Assembly: GCA_046160725.1 (NCBI GenBank)
Contig: JBJXHB010000088.1
Location: 1-51,459 of the forward strand
Length of the DNA stretch: 51,459 nucleotides
Source of the DNA: JBJXHB01 sp046160725
Lineage (GTDB): Bacteria > Pseudomonadota > Gammaproteobacteria > Burkholderiales > Burkholderiaceae_C
Direction: 5' to 3'
The notes under the pieces were generated by a model. That model was not told where the DNA came from. It made no database searches and saw nothing but the letters and a program-made list of their open reading frames with translations. Shown in pieces: positions 40,582-48,917 of this stretch (its first letter is position 1; the number at the start of each line of letters is the position of its first letter). Made by a program: the position numbers and the translations under genes.

Positions 40582-42900
40582 ATGTCCACCTACGAAGAAC
40601 GCCGCACCGAACTGCGCCGCCAGGCGCTGGAGTACCACGAGTTCCCGACACCGGGGAAGATCGCCATCAGTCCGACCAAGCAACTGGTCAACCAGCGCGA
40701 CCTGGCGCTGGCCTATTCGCCCGGCGTCGCGGCGGCCTGCGAGGAGATCGCGGCCGACCCATCGACGGCGCTGCGCTACACGGCCCGTGGCAATCTGGTG
40801 GCGGTGGTCACCAACGGCACGGCTGTCCTGGGGCTGGGTGACATCGGGCCGCTGGCGGCCAAGCCGGTGATGGAAGGCAAGGCCGTCCTGTTCAAGAAGT
40901 TCGCCGGCATCGATGTCTTTGACCTGGAACTGTCCGAGAAGGACCCGGACCGGCTGGTCGAAATCATTGCCGCGCTGGAGCCGACCTTTGGCGGCATCAA
41001 CCTCGAGGACATCAAGGCGCCCGACTGCTTCTATGTCGAGCGCAAGCTGCGCGAGCGGTTGCGGATTCCGGTTTTCCACGACGACCAGCACGGCACGGCC
41101 ATCGTCGTCGGCGCGGCACTGACGAACGGCCTGAAAGTGATCGGCAAGGACATCCGGCAGATCAAGCTCGTGGCGTCGGGTGCCGGGGCGGCGGCACTGG
41201 CCTGCCTGAACCTGCTGGTCAAGCTCGGCCTGCCACGCGAGCACATCTGGGTCACCGACCTGGCCGGCGTGGTGTGGAAGGGCCGCACCGAGCTGATGGA
41301 TCCGGACAAGGCGATGTTCGCCCAGGACACGCCGCTTCGGACATTGGGCGAGGTGATGGCCGATGCCGACGTCTTCCTGGGCCTGTCCGCCGGCGGCGTG
41401 CTGAAGCCGCCGATGGTGGCGGCCATGGCGCCGCGGCCGCTGATCTTTGCGCTGGCCAACCCGACGCCGGAGATCATGCCGGAGGAGGTCCAGGCGGTCC
41501 GCAGCGACGCCATCATGGCCACCGGCCGGACCGACTATCCGAACCAGGTCAACAACGTCCTGTGCTTTCCGTACATCTTCCGGGGTGCGCTGGACTGCGC
41601 CGCCACGACCATCAACGATTCGATGGAGGTGGCCGCGGTGCAGGCCATTGCCGACCTGGCTCAGGCCGAGCAGAGCGAGGTGGTGGCGGCGGCCTATGCC
41701 GGCGCGACGCTGTCCTTCGGGCCGGAGTACCTGATACCCAAGCCCTTTGACCCTCGGCTGATGATGATGATCGCGCCGGCCGTTGCACGAGCCGCCGCCG
41801 AGTCCGGCGTGGCCGCACGGCCGATCACCGACTACACGGCCTATCGCGAGCGGCTGCAGGGCTTCGTCTATGCCTCCGGCACGACGATGAAGCCGATCTT
41901 CGACCTTGCCAAGTCGTCCAATCGCAAGCGGGTTGCCTATGCCGAGGGCGAGGAAGAGCGGGTGCTGCGCGCCGCCCAGGTGGTGGTCGACGAAAGGCTG
42001 GCACGGCCCACGTTGATCGGCCGTCCGGCGGTGATCGCCGAACGCATCCAGCGCTTCGGCCTGCGCCTTCAGCAGGACGCCGACTATGACGTGGTCAACG
42101 TCGAGCACGATGACCGTTATCGCGACTTCTGGCAGACCTATCACCAGATGACCGAGCGGCGTGGCGTATCAGCGCCGATGGCCAAGATCGAGATGCGTCG
42201 ACGGCTGACCCTGATCGGCGCCATGCTGTTGCACAAGGGCCAGGTCGACGGTTTGTTGTGTGGCACCTGGGGCACCACCCACCAGCACCTGCACTACATC
42301 GATCAGGTGATCGGCAAGCGCCATGGCGGCTCGCCCAGTACGCCGCAGGATGTGCAGGTCTATGCCTGCATGAACGGCCTGCTGTTGCCGGGCCGCCAGC
42401 TGTTCCTGGTGGACACCCATGTCAACGCCGACCCGAGTGCCGAGGAGTTGGCCGAGATCACGGTGCTGGCAGCCGAGGAGATGCGCCGCTTCGGCATTGC
42501 GCCCAAGGCAGCCCTGTTGTCGCACAGCAATTTCGGGTCCAGCGACCTGCCGTCGGCGCTGAAGATGCGGCGCACCTTGGCCCTGCTGCGCACCGAGGCA
42601 CCGTGGCTGGAGGTGGACGGGGAGATGCACGGCGATGTCGCGCTGGATGGCGCAGCGCGCCTGAAGCTGATGCCGCGCACCACGTTGCACGGCGACGCCA
42701 ACCTGCTGGTGCTGCCAAATATCGACGCGGCCAACATTGCCTACAACCTGCTCAAGACGGCTGCCGGTGGTGGCATCGCCATCGGGCCGGTGTTGTTGGG
42801 CGCCGCCCAGCCGGTGCACATCCTGACGCCATCGACGACGGTCCGACGCATCGTTAATATGACGGCATTGACCGTCGCGGACGCCAACGCCCACCGGTGA
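40582..42900 (+). CDS. maeB: NADP-dependent malic enzyme (MaeB type, malic + phosphotransacetylase-like)
   Basis: 772 residues from ATG 40582. The malic enzyme part (about 1-430) has LALAYSPGVAAACEEIAADP, VLGLGDIGPLAAKPVMEGKA, FHDDQHGTAIVVGAALTNGL, LVASGAGAAALACLNLLVKL and QVNNVLCFPYIFRGALDCAA. The C-terminal part is phosphate acetyltransferase-like (RRRLTLIGAMLLHKGQVDGL, SHSNFGSSDLPSALKMRRTL, HGDANLLVLPNIDAANIAYN). It converts malate to pyruvate, CO2 and NADPH; the PTA-like half is usually regulatory, binding acetyl-CoA. It is divergent from the two-component kinase. Confidence 0.97.
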   Translation: MSTYEERRTELRRQALEYHEFPTPGKIAISPTKQLVNQRDLALAYSPGVAAACEEIAADPSTALRYTARGNLVAVVTNGTAVLGLGDIGPLAAKPVMEGKAVLFKKFAGIDVFDLELSEKDPDRLVEIIAALEPTFGGINLEDIKAPDCFYVERKLRERLRIPVFHDDQHGTAIVVGAALTNGLKVIGKDIRQIKLVASGAGAAALACLNLLVKLGLPREHIWVTDLAGVVWKGRTELMDPDKAMFAQDTPLRTLGEVMADADVFLGLSAGGVLKPPMVAAMAPRPLIFALANPTPEIMPEEVQAVRSDAIMATGRTDYPNQVNNVLCFPYIFRGALDCAATTINDSMEVAAVQAIADLAQAEQSEVVAAAYAGATLSFGPEYLIPKPFDPRLMMMIAPAVARAAAESGVAARPITDYTAYRERLQGFVYASGTTMKPIFDLAKSSNRKRVAYAEGEEERVLRAAQVVVDERLARPTLIGRPAVIAERIQRFGLRLQQDADYDVVNVEHDDRYRDFWQTYHQMTERRGVSAPMAKIEMRRRLTLIGAMLLHKGQVDGLLCGTWGTTHQHLHYIDQVIGKRHGGSPSTPQDVQVYACMNGLLLPGRQLFLVDTHVNADPSAEELAEITVLAAEEMRRFGIAPKAALLSHSNFGSSDLPSALKMRRTLALLRTEAPWLEVDGEMHGDVALDGAARLKLMPRTTLHGDANLLVLPNIDAANIAYNLLKTAAGGGIAIGPVLLGAAQPVHILTPSTTVRRIVNMTALTVADANAHR

Positions 42901-42902
42901 CG

Positions 42903-42930
42903 GTGGCAGGCCGGAGCACCGGCCTGCCAC
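42903..42930 (+). terminator. Strong hairpin after maeB
   Basis: A perfect 12-bp stem (GTGGCAGGCCGG with CCGGCCTGCCAC) around the loop AGCA, starting two bases after the maeB stop. There is no T-run, so it may stop transcription weakly or stabilise the 3' end. Confidence 0.6.
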
Positions 42931-43144
42931 GCCCGCCAAGCTGCCGCTCCGGGCGGCTCAGCGGTGTTTTCGCCTGTGATGGGGTGCGGTCGGGTCCACA
43001 ACGGCGAGCCGAGTGCACCGAAATTGTGCAGGCCCGCAATCTCCCTCCCGGAACAGGGGGGGGTGGACCCAAGATGATCCATCGCCGCAGATGCGAAAGT
43101 TGTTGCAACGCGGCAATGTCAGTTGAAAACAAGCAATTTTAGAA

Positions 43145-43162
43145 TGTGTGCGCACGCACACA
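43145..43162. repeat. 18-bp inverted repeat upstream of the barnase gene
   Basis: TGTGTGCG and CGCACACA form a perfect 8-bp inverted repeat around CA. It lies 34 bases before the -35 candidate of the ribonuclease gene, a position that would suit an activator or a roadblock; the regulator is unknown. Confidence 0.5.
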
Positions 43163-43196
43163 ATACTGAAGCCCAGGACCGAGTCGGAAATCGCGC

Positions 43197-43225
43197 TTGA
43201 GTTTTCTCCCCCTTTTGGGTACCAT
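43197..43225 (+). promoter_or_regulatory. Promoter candidate for the barnase-barstar genes
   Basis: TTGAGT (43197-43202) and TACCAT (43220-43225) are 17 bases apart, each four of six from consensus. Transcription would begin near 43232, about 20 bases before the GTG start. Confidence 0.4.
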
Positions 43226-43252
43226 CGCACGTTCAGGTTTTAGGGTTTTCCC

Positions 43253-43663
43253 GTGGACTTGGCCGTGCAATCAGGACGGCGAGCCTCTAGTCGTAGGTTA
43301 GGGCTCGCTTCACTATTTCTGGCTGTGGTGGTATCCGCCACTACAGCCTGGGCCAGGGCTCCGCTGGGCGATTCGGCGACGATTTCGTCGTCGGACCTTC
43401 CAGCGCAGGCGCGCGAGACCGAGCGGTTGATTCGTTCCGGTGGTCCGTTTCCGTACGACAAGGACGGGACGGTGTTTGGCAACCGCGAACGGCAATTGCC
43501 GGCCCGGCAGCGTGGCTTCTATCGGGAATACACCGTCCGGACGCCCGGCGTGCGCCATCGTGGTGCACGGCGCATCGTCTGCGGCGGAGAGCCACCCAGC
43601 CGACCTGAGGCCTGTTACTACACCGCCGATCACTACACCAGCTTCAAACGCATCGTGCAGTGA
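43253..43663 (+). CDS. Secreted barnase-type ribonuclease (N1/T1 family)
   Basis: 136 residues from GTG 43253, with AGGG upstream. A basic N-terminus and hydrophobic LGLASLFLAVVVSATTAWAR form a signal peptide (cleavage about 35). The mature 100 residues match barnase: catalytic Glu92 in GFYREYTV, Arg106/107 in GARRIVCGG and His127 in YYTADHYTSFKRI. Cys110 and Cys121 could form a disulfide. It cleaves single-stranded RNA, preferring guanosine. The partner barstar gene follows 56 bases after the stop, which strongly supports an intact toxin-inhibitor pair. Expression in the cytosol would be lethal without barstar. Confidence 0.93.
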   Translation: MDLAVQSGRRASSRRLGLASLFLAVVVSATTAWARAPLGDSATISSSDLPAQARETERLIRSGGPFPYDKDGTVFGNRERQLPARQRGFYREYTVRTPGVRHRGARRIVCGGEPPSRPEACYYTADHYTSFKRIVQ

Positions 43664-43719
43664 ACGTCGGTCAAGCGTTTGAATCCATCTTCCGTCACCG
43701 TTCCTGGAGGCCTGTGATC

Positions 43720-44271
43720 ATGCAACTGCAGAGCACCCGTCCCAATATCGTGCAGGCGATCCGAGCGTTTCGGATCGAGGACCTGATGTCGGCCGCCGAG
43801 CTGTCCGGCCAGCATTTCCTCTATGCCAACCTCGGCGAGGCGCAGTCCAAGCAGGACATACTGGACAAGATCGCGGAGGCCTTCTTGTTCCCCGCGCACT
43901 TCGGCAAGAACCTCGACGCGCTGTTCGACTGCATGACCGACCTGGTCCACAAGTCGGGTCCGCAGCCGGGGTTCGTCGTGGTGCTGGACCAGTTGCCAGA
44001 CAACCCGCGTTTCGACCGCGAGGCGCGCGAGCAACTGCTCGATGCCTTCCGTGATGCAGCGGACTTCTGGGCCGAGCGTCGGATTGCGTTTCGCTGCTTC
44101 TACTCCTTTGCCGTCGCTCGTGCCTCGGACGTCAACCCTTGGGAGCGTGTGGCCGAGGCCACCCCGCCGCCCAAGCCGGTGAGCAAGAGTGGCGTCAACC
44201 CGAACTTCGGCATGAACATGCCGCTGAGGAGCAGCGCGTTCGATACCGCGATGTGGCTCAACGCGGCCTGA
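43720..44271 (+). CDS. Barstar-family ribonuclease inhibitor with a C-terminal extension
   Basis: 183 residues from ATG 43720, chosen for the GGAGG nine bases upstream; a GTG at 43660 overlapping the ribonuclease stop is possible but lacks such a site. The barstar fold spans about 15-125: FRIEDLMSAAELSGQHFLYA, SKQDILDKIAEAFLFPAHFG, KNLDALFDCMTDLVHKSGPQ and GFVVVLDQLPDN. Classical barstar has about 90 residues; this one carries about 60 extra, Pro/Lys-rich (EATPPPKPVSKSGVN) and ending FGMNMPLRSSAFDTAMWLNA. It binds and neutralises the ribonuclease in the cytoplasm. The role of the tail is unknown. Confidence 0.9.
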   Translation: MQLQSTRPNIVQAIRAFRIEDLMSAAELSGQHFLYANLGEAQSKQDILDKIAEAFLFPAHFGKNLDALFDCMTDLVHKSGPQPGFVVVLDQLPDNPRFDREAREQLLDAFRDAADFWAERRIAFRCFYSFAVARASDVNPWERVAEATPPPKPVSKSGVNPNFGMNMPLRSSAFDTAMWLNAA

Positions 44272-44286
44272 CCGCGGCTTTCGGCA

Positions 44287-45084
44287 TCAGGACGAGCGGC
44301 CCTGCGGGGCCGCTTTTTCATGGCCGGATGTCATCGCCTGTGCCAGTGCCACGTACTGGTCCACGGGCACTTCCTCTGCCCGGCGCTGCAGGTCGAAGTC
44401 GACCGCCACACCGCGTTGCTGGAGCCACCGTCCCAGGCTGTGCCGCAAAAGCTTGCGCCGTTGCGAGAAGGCCGCGGTGACCAGCTCCCGCAACAGCGTG
44501 ATGTCGACCACCGGCGGTTGCGCCTTGGGCCACATCGCCACCACGGCCGAGTCCACTCGGGGCGGCGGGTCGAACGCCGCTGGCGGGACGGTCAGCAGCC
44601 TTTCCATGTCATAGCGCCACTGCAGCATCACGCTCAAGCGGCCAAAGTCGCTGTTTCCAGGCTGCGCCACCATCCGGTCCACGACCTCGCGCTGGAGCAT
44701 GAAGACCTGGTCCGAGACCTGGTCCACCGCCTGCGCCAGCGCAAAAAGGATCGGCGTCGAGATGTTGTAGGGCAGGTTGCCCACCACCCGCAGGCGCTGG
44801 CCGGCCGCCGTCGCCAGCGCGGTGAAATCCACCATCAGCGCATCGGCCTGGATGACGGTCACGCCCTGGCGCGAGCGCCAGCGCTGCGCCAGGTCCCGGT
44901 CCAGCTCGATGACGGTCAGCGCGCCACATCGCTCGAGCAGGGGCTGGGTCAAGGCGCCCAAACCGGGTCCGATCTCGACCAGGGCCTGGCCGGGACGCGG
45001 TGCAATGGCCGCGACGATGGAGCCGATGACGCCGGCATCAACCAGAAAGTGCTGGCCGAAGCGCTTGCGGGCCACATGTGCCAT
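44287..45084 (-). CDS. rsmA: 16S rRNA (adenine1518/1519-N6) dimethyltransferase
   Basis: 265 residues from ATG 45084. It has KRFGQHFLVDAGVIGSIVAA, the SAM motif VEIGPGLGALTQPLLER, VTVIELDRDLAQ, VVGNLPYNISTPILFALAQA (NLPY, catalytic), then QREVVDRMVAQPGNSDFGRL and a helical C-terminal domain. It dimethylates two adenines late in 30S assembly. It lies in the lptD-surA-rsmA order usual for proteobacteria (pdxA, often between surA and rsmA, is missing here). Its final dozen residues (GHEKAAPQGRSS) are encoded by the barstar terminator. Confidence 0.97.
   Translation of the reverse strand: MAHVARKRFGQHFLVDAGVIGSIVAAIAPRPGQALVEIGPGLGALTQPLLERCGALTVIELDRDLAQRWRSRQGVTVIQADALMVDFTALATAAGQRLRVVGNLPYNISTPILFALAQAVDQVSDQVFMLQREVVDRMVAQPGNSDFGRLSVMLQWRYDMERLLTVPPAAFDPPPRVDSAVVAMWPKAQPPVVDITLLRELVTAAFSQRRKLLRHSLGRWLQQRGVAVDFDLQRRAEEVPVDQYVALAQAMTSGHEKAAPQGRSS
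44295..44318 (+). terminator. Rho-independent terminator after barstar, inside the rsmA 3' end
   Basis: AGCGGCCC (44295-44302) and GGGCCGCT (44307-44314) form a perfect 8-bp stem around TGCG, followed by TTTTT (44314-44318) on the plus strand. It is the best terminator in the window. The same bases encode the last residues of RsmA on the other strand. Confidence 0.88.
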
Positions 45085-45131
45085 GGACGCCTGCCCCTGC
45101 CACTAAGAGCCGCGTGCCGGCCCAGCGGCCA

Positions 45132-46436
45132 TCACACCGGAGGCTCGCGCAGTTCGACGTAGGCCCGTTGCCGCAGCTCGCGTGCCCATTCCACAAAGGC
45201 CGACTCGAACCGCTGCTCCCGCAACTGGTTGCGCGCCTGATCTCGTACCTCACGGATATCAAGGGTGGTCTCGCGCCGCTCCAGGACCTGGATCAGGTGG
45301 ACGCCGAAGCGCGACACGACGGGCTCGGACAGGCCGTCCGGCGCCAGCGCATTCAGCGCCGTCTCGAACTCCGGCACAAAGGCGCCGGCCGCGGTCCAGC
45401 CCAGGTCGCCGCCGTTGGCGCCGGTGCCGTCTTCCGACAGCTCCCGCGCCAAGTCTTCGAAGCGGCGTTCGCCACGCAGGATCTGACGCCGGATGCCTTC
45501 CATGCGCTGGACCAGCGCAGCCGAGTCGGCCCGCTCGGACGGCCGCAGCAGGATGTGCCGGGCGCGGGTCTGGGTGGTCTTGAAGGCCGCACCATCGGTC
45601 CGCTGCAGCACCTTCAGGATGTGGAAGCCGGCGCCGCTGCGCACGGGCTCCGGTGTGACCTGGCCTTGGGCAACCGCCTTGGTCGCCTCGACAAACAGGT
45701 CCGGCAGGCGGCTGATGAGCTTCGGGCCGATCTCACCACCCTTCTCACGGTTGGCATCCTCCGACAGTTCGCGCGCAACCAGCCCGAAGTCCTCGCCGGC
45801 CTTGACGCGTTTCATCGCCTGCTCTGCGCGTTCACGCCGGCGTGCCAGCTCGTCTGCAGAGGCGCCCTCTGCGACGCTGACCAGGATCTGGGCCAGATTG
45901 AGCTCGCCTTCACTGGCCGCATCGGCGCGCCGCTTCTCCACCTGCTTGTCGACATCGGCATCGGTGATGCGGATGCGGCTGTTGACCTCGCGCTCGCGAA
46001 CCCGCTCGACCATGATCTGGTCGCGCAGGTTGGCGCGGAAGCGCCCGATGTCGGTCCCCTCCTCGCGCAGGCGCTCGCGCAGCTGGTCCAGCGTCAGCTG
46101 GTTCTGCGCCGCAACGGCGCCGACGGCGCGGTCGAGCTCGGCGTCATCCACCTTCTGCCCACTGTCGCGCGCAAAAGTGACGATCACGCGGTCCTCGATC
46201 AGGGCATCGACCACCTGCTTGCGCAGGGTGTCGTCGGGCGGCAGGCGCGCGCCGGCACGGGTGGCCTGCTCGCGCACCGTGGCCAGGCGCTGCTCAACCT
46301 CAAAGGCGGTCACCAGATCGGCATTGACCACAGCGACGATGTAGTCGCCCACGCGAATGGTGCGCTGGGCCACCGACGGCGCAAGGGCACAGGTCAGCGA
46401 CAGGGCAACCAACGCAGCACGGAAGGTTGGAATCAT
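45132..46436 (-). CDS. surA: Periplasmic chaperone and peptidyl-prolyl isomerase SurA
   Basis: 434 residues from ATG 46436, overlapping the lptD stop as ATGA. A signal peptide (ALVALSLTCALAPSVAQ) leads to the SurA N-domain (about 28-170) and two parvulin domains (about 176-280, LNLAQILVSVAEGAS; and about 290-390, RARHILLRPSERADS). The C-terminal helix is RFESAFVEWARELRQRAYVE. SurA escorts outer-membrane proteins to the BAM complex; LptD itself is a client, which fits the operon. Confidence 0.96.
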   Translation of the reverse strand: MIPTFRAALVALSLTCALAPSVAQRTIRVGDYIVAVVNADLVTAFEVEQRLATVREQATRAGARLPPDDTLRKQVVDALIEDRVIVTFARDSGQKVDDAELDRAVGAVAAQNQLTLDQLRERLREEGTDIGRFRANLRDQIMVERVREREVNSRIRITDADVDKQVEKRRADAASEGELNLAQILVSVAEGASADELARRRERAEQAMKRVKAGEDFGLVARELSEDANREKGGEIGPKLISRLPDLFVEATKAVAQGQVTPEPVRSGAGFHILKVLQRTDGAAFKTTQTRARHILLRPSERADSAALVQRMEGIRRQILRGERRFEDLARELSEDGTGANGGDLGWTAAGAFVPEFETALNALAPDGLSEPVVSRFGVHLIQVLERRETTLDIREVRDQARNQLREQRFESAFVEWARELRQRAYVELREPPV

Positions 46437-48820
46437 GGCGAGATCGTTGAGGAATCGGCCGCGCCGCGCGGCTCGCGCAGCAGGCGGTAACCGGGGATAT
46501 TGTCCTTCAAGGTCTGCAGCGGGTTGGACCCCAGCCGCGACAGGCCAACCAGTTCCAGCTGCAGCATCAGCCGTGTGGTGGCATCGCTTCGTCCGGTGGA
46601 CAGCCGCTCGGCCACCACCCGTGCGATCCAGCATCCGCTGTCGTATTCCAGCCCGACGATGGAGTCGGTGATGCGGCTGTCGCGCAGGCTGTAGTTGATG
46701 CGGCCCACGCCATAGAGCGTACCGCCGCAGCCGCCCGCCGCGCCCACCGGCTGCGCACGCCCGCGATAGAGCGGCCACTGCCAGCCCAGCTCCATCTGCT
46801 CGGACAGGCCGCGCGCCAGTCGATAGGTGGCACCCACGGTCTGGAACGGCGCCGGATGCCAGCGCGCGGCCAGGATCGAGCGCGTCAGGCGCGCCTGATC
46901 GGGGTCGTACTGCATGGCGCCCTCCACCGTCCAGCCGGGCCAAACCGTCGAGCGGCCCTCGACAAGCAGATCGGACACCTGGCGCTTGGATGCCGGGCCA
47001 TCCTGGCCATCTGCGGTCAGCGTGACCTGCTGGTCCCGCAGCGGCACGCGCTGGGCCACGCTCAGCCGCAACACTTCCGCGCCGGTGGTGGCATCGGTCA
47101 GCCGCGTCGTCGCGCCCAAGGTGAGGCGGTGCGCATCGGCCACGCGGTCGATGCCGCTGAAGTCGGCATCCGCGAACACCGACAGCAGGTTGAAGTCACG
47201 GTTGGCCGCATCGAAGTTGGGCAGCCGGGCCTGGGCCCGAAAGGGCGTGTTCACGTACTGCAGGCGCGGCTCCAGGGTCTGCTGCATGGCCTGGCCGAAC
47301 CAGCGCGTGCGGCGCTCCAGGACAAGGCCAGCCTCCAGCCCGACGCTGGGCAGGACGCGGGACATGCGCCGCTGGCCCTCGGTGTTTGGACGATCCACCG
47401 CATAGGCAGCCGCATTCAGATCCAGGCGCGGCGTCACCCACCAGGCGCTGCCGCCGAAGGGGCGCCGCAAGTCCGCCAGGACATGGGCACGCCAGCCCTG
47501 CGGGCGAACATCGGCCGGGTCGGCCAAGGTGAACCGGTTAACCTCAGATTGGAGCCGGGCTTGCCAGCCGGCTGCAGGCGCACCCGACCAGAGCAGCCCG
47601 AGCTGGGGGCTGCGCTGGTAGGGCACGGTGATGGCGGCATCGGCCGACTGCAACACCTGCCAGCGCTGCACGCGTGCATAAGCCAGCGCCGGGCCCCAAG
47701 GCGTGGCCAGCGTTCGCTCGGCGCGGGCATCCGCCGGCAGCAGGCGGGGTGTCAGCATCTGCAACGCACCCGGAAAGTCCTTCCAGTGGTCGTTGTCCGA
47801 GACATGCCGCCATTGCAGCCGGTACCAGCTGCCGACCGGGCCGTCCCCCTCATGGTCCAGGCGCCCGGCCAGCCGGCTGCGTCCGGCCACCCGGTCGTCC
47901 GGCAGCCAGTCCAGCGCAACCTCGCCGCGCCAGCGTGGCGACAGGTAGCGGAACTCGCCCTCGATGCCGAAACCACGCCGGGTGCGGACGGTCGGCGTCA
48001 GCGTGGCATCGCGCTGCGGCGCGATGTTCCAGTACCACGGCACGGCCAGCTCGACGCCGCTCTTGCTGTCGATGCCCAGCCGGGGCGGCAGCCAGCCGGA
48101 GCGGCGCTCGTCGGTCAACGGAAAGCTCAGCACCGGCAGGGCCAGGATGGGCACGCCCAGAAAGCGCAGCACCGCGCCCTCGGCAATACCTTCGTTGGCG
48201 TCAAAGTCCAGGCGCACGCGCTGGGTCACCAGCTGCCAGTCCGGTTGCTGGCCGCCGTCGCGCGGACAACTGGAATAGGTGGCACCGCGCGCCATGGAGC
48301 GCGCGCTGTCCAGGAAGTCGATGCGCTCGGCCCGCCCGCCCGCGCCGGTGCGCGCGAACTCGTATTGCGGCTCGAGCAGGAAGCCCTCGAATCGCTGCAC
48401 CTCCAGCTGCAGTTCGCTGCCCTGGTATCGGTTGCCGTCGCGCTCGATGCGCACGCCACCGCGGGCATGGGCCCGGTCCAGGGCATGGTCGTAATCCAGC
48501 CGGTCGGACCGGATGACACTGCCGCCACGGCGAAACTCCACGTGCCCCTCGGCCACGGCGTCCAGGTCCGGCCGCACGCGCAGCTGGTCGGCGCGCAGGA
48601 ACAGCGGCAGCCGCCGCAGGGCCTCACCCCGCGGCAGCGGGCGCAGCTTGGGTTCCAGCCGAAGCGGCAACGCGGCCGGTGCAGGATCGGATGGCAGTGC
48701 CGTTGGGGCCACCGATTGCGCCAGCGCCGCCGCGCAACCCGCGAGCCCGATGGCAGCGGCGGCCACGCGACGCAGCGAACGCGGAAAGGGCTTGGGCCAG
48801 TCGAGGGGCGGCAGGCGCAC
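46433..48820 (-). CDS. lptD: LPS-assembly outer-membrane protein LptD
   Basis: 795 residues from a GTG start. A signal peptide (RRVAAAAIGLAGCAAALAQS) is followed by the OstA-type periplasmic domain (LPLFLRADQLRVRPDLDAVA, GGVRIERDGNRYQGSELQLE) and the large barrel domain (LSFPLTDERRSGWLPPRLGI onward). Cysteines in YSSCPRD and near the C-terminus (AAGGCGGTLYG; YDSGCWIARV) suit the inter-domain disulfides of LptD. It is the barrel through which LPS reaches the outer leaflet. It overlaps surA and is divergent from amgK. Confidence 0.96.
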   Translation of the reverse strand: MRLPPLDWPKPFPRSLRRVAAAAIGLAGCAAALAQSVAPTALPSDPAPAALPLRLEPKLRPLPRGEALRRLPLFLRADQLRVRPDLDAVAEGHVEFRRGGSVIRSDRLDYDHALDRAHARGGVRIERDGNRYQGSELQLEVQRFEGFLLEPQYEFARTGAGGRAERIDFLDSARSMARGATYSSCPRDGGQQPDWQLVTQRVRLDFDANEGIAEGAVLRFLGVPILALPVLSFPLTDERRSGWLPPRLGIDSKSGVELAVPWYWNIAPQRDATLTPTVRTRRGFGIEGEFRYLSPRWRGEVALDWLPDDRVAGRSRLAGRLDHEGDGPVGSWYRLQWRHVSDNDHWKDFPGALQMLTPRLLPADARAERTLATPWGPALAYARVQRWQVLQSADAAITVPYQRSPQLGLLWSGAPAAGWQARLQSEVNRFTLADPADVRPQGWRAHVLADLRRPFGGSAWWVTPRLDLNAAAYAVDRPNTEGQRRMSRVLPSVGLEAGLVLERRTRWFGQAMQQTLEPRLQYVNTPFRAQARLPNFDAANRDFNLLSVFADADFSGIDRVADAHRLTLGATTRLTDATTGAEVLRLSVAQRVPLRDQQVTLTADGQDGPASKRQVSDLLVEGRSTVWPGWTVEGAMQYDPDQARLTRSILAARWHPAPFQTVGATYRLARGLSEQMELGWQWPLYRGRAQPVGAAGGCGGTLYGVGRINYSLRDSRITDSIVGLEYDSGCWIARVVAERLSTGRSDATTRLMLQLELVGLSRLGSNPLQTLKDNIPGYRLLREPRGAADSSTISP

Positions 48821-48917
48821 GGGGGTCAGAGGCGAGGCACGATGCGGAGGCGCTAGGCGCCGGCCGCAGGAATGTGGCGCGCCGGAGCGGGCGCAAACGC
48901 TGGATTATCCTTGGCCG
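48821..48917. promoter_or_regulatory. Divergent region between lptD and amgK
   Basis: A 97-base spacer between two oppositely transcribed genes. GGATAATCC on the minus strand (near 48902-48910) could contain a GATAAT -10 for lptD; no good -35 is visible. No confident promoter can be assigned for amgK. Confidence 0.35.

Larger units (their letters stand above)
42901..43252. other. 352-bp gene-free region between maeB and the barnase gene
   Basis: No gene is supported here. It holds the maeB hairpin (42903-42930), a second small hairpin GCCGC/GCGGC (42943-42957), a G7 run near 43056, an AT-richer part with an 18-bp inverted repeat (43145-43162), and a promoter candidate for the ribonuclease gene (43197-43225). 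The AT-rich part stands out against the surrounding GC-rich coding DNA. Confidence 0.6.

Noticed and set aside
42897..43142. Small open frame between maeB and the barnase gene
   Set aside because: No ribosome binding site, no domain, and it overlaps hairpins and the G-run.
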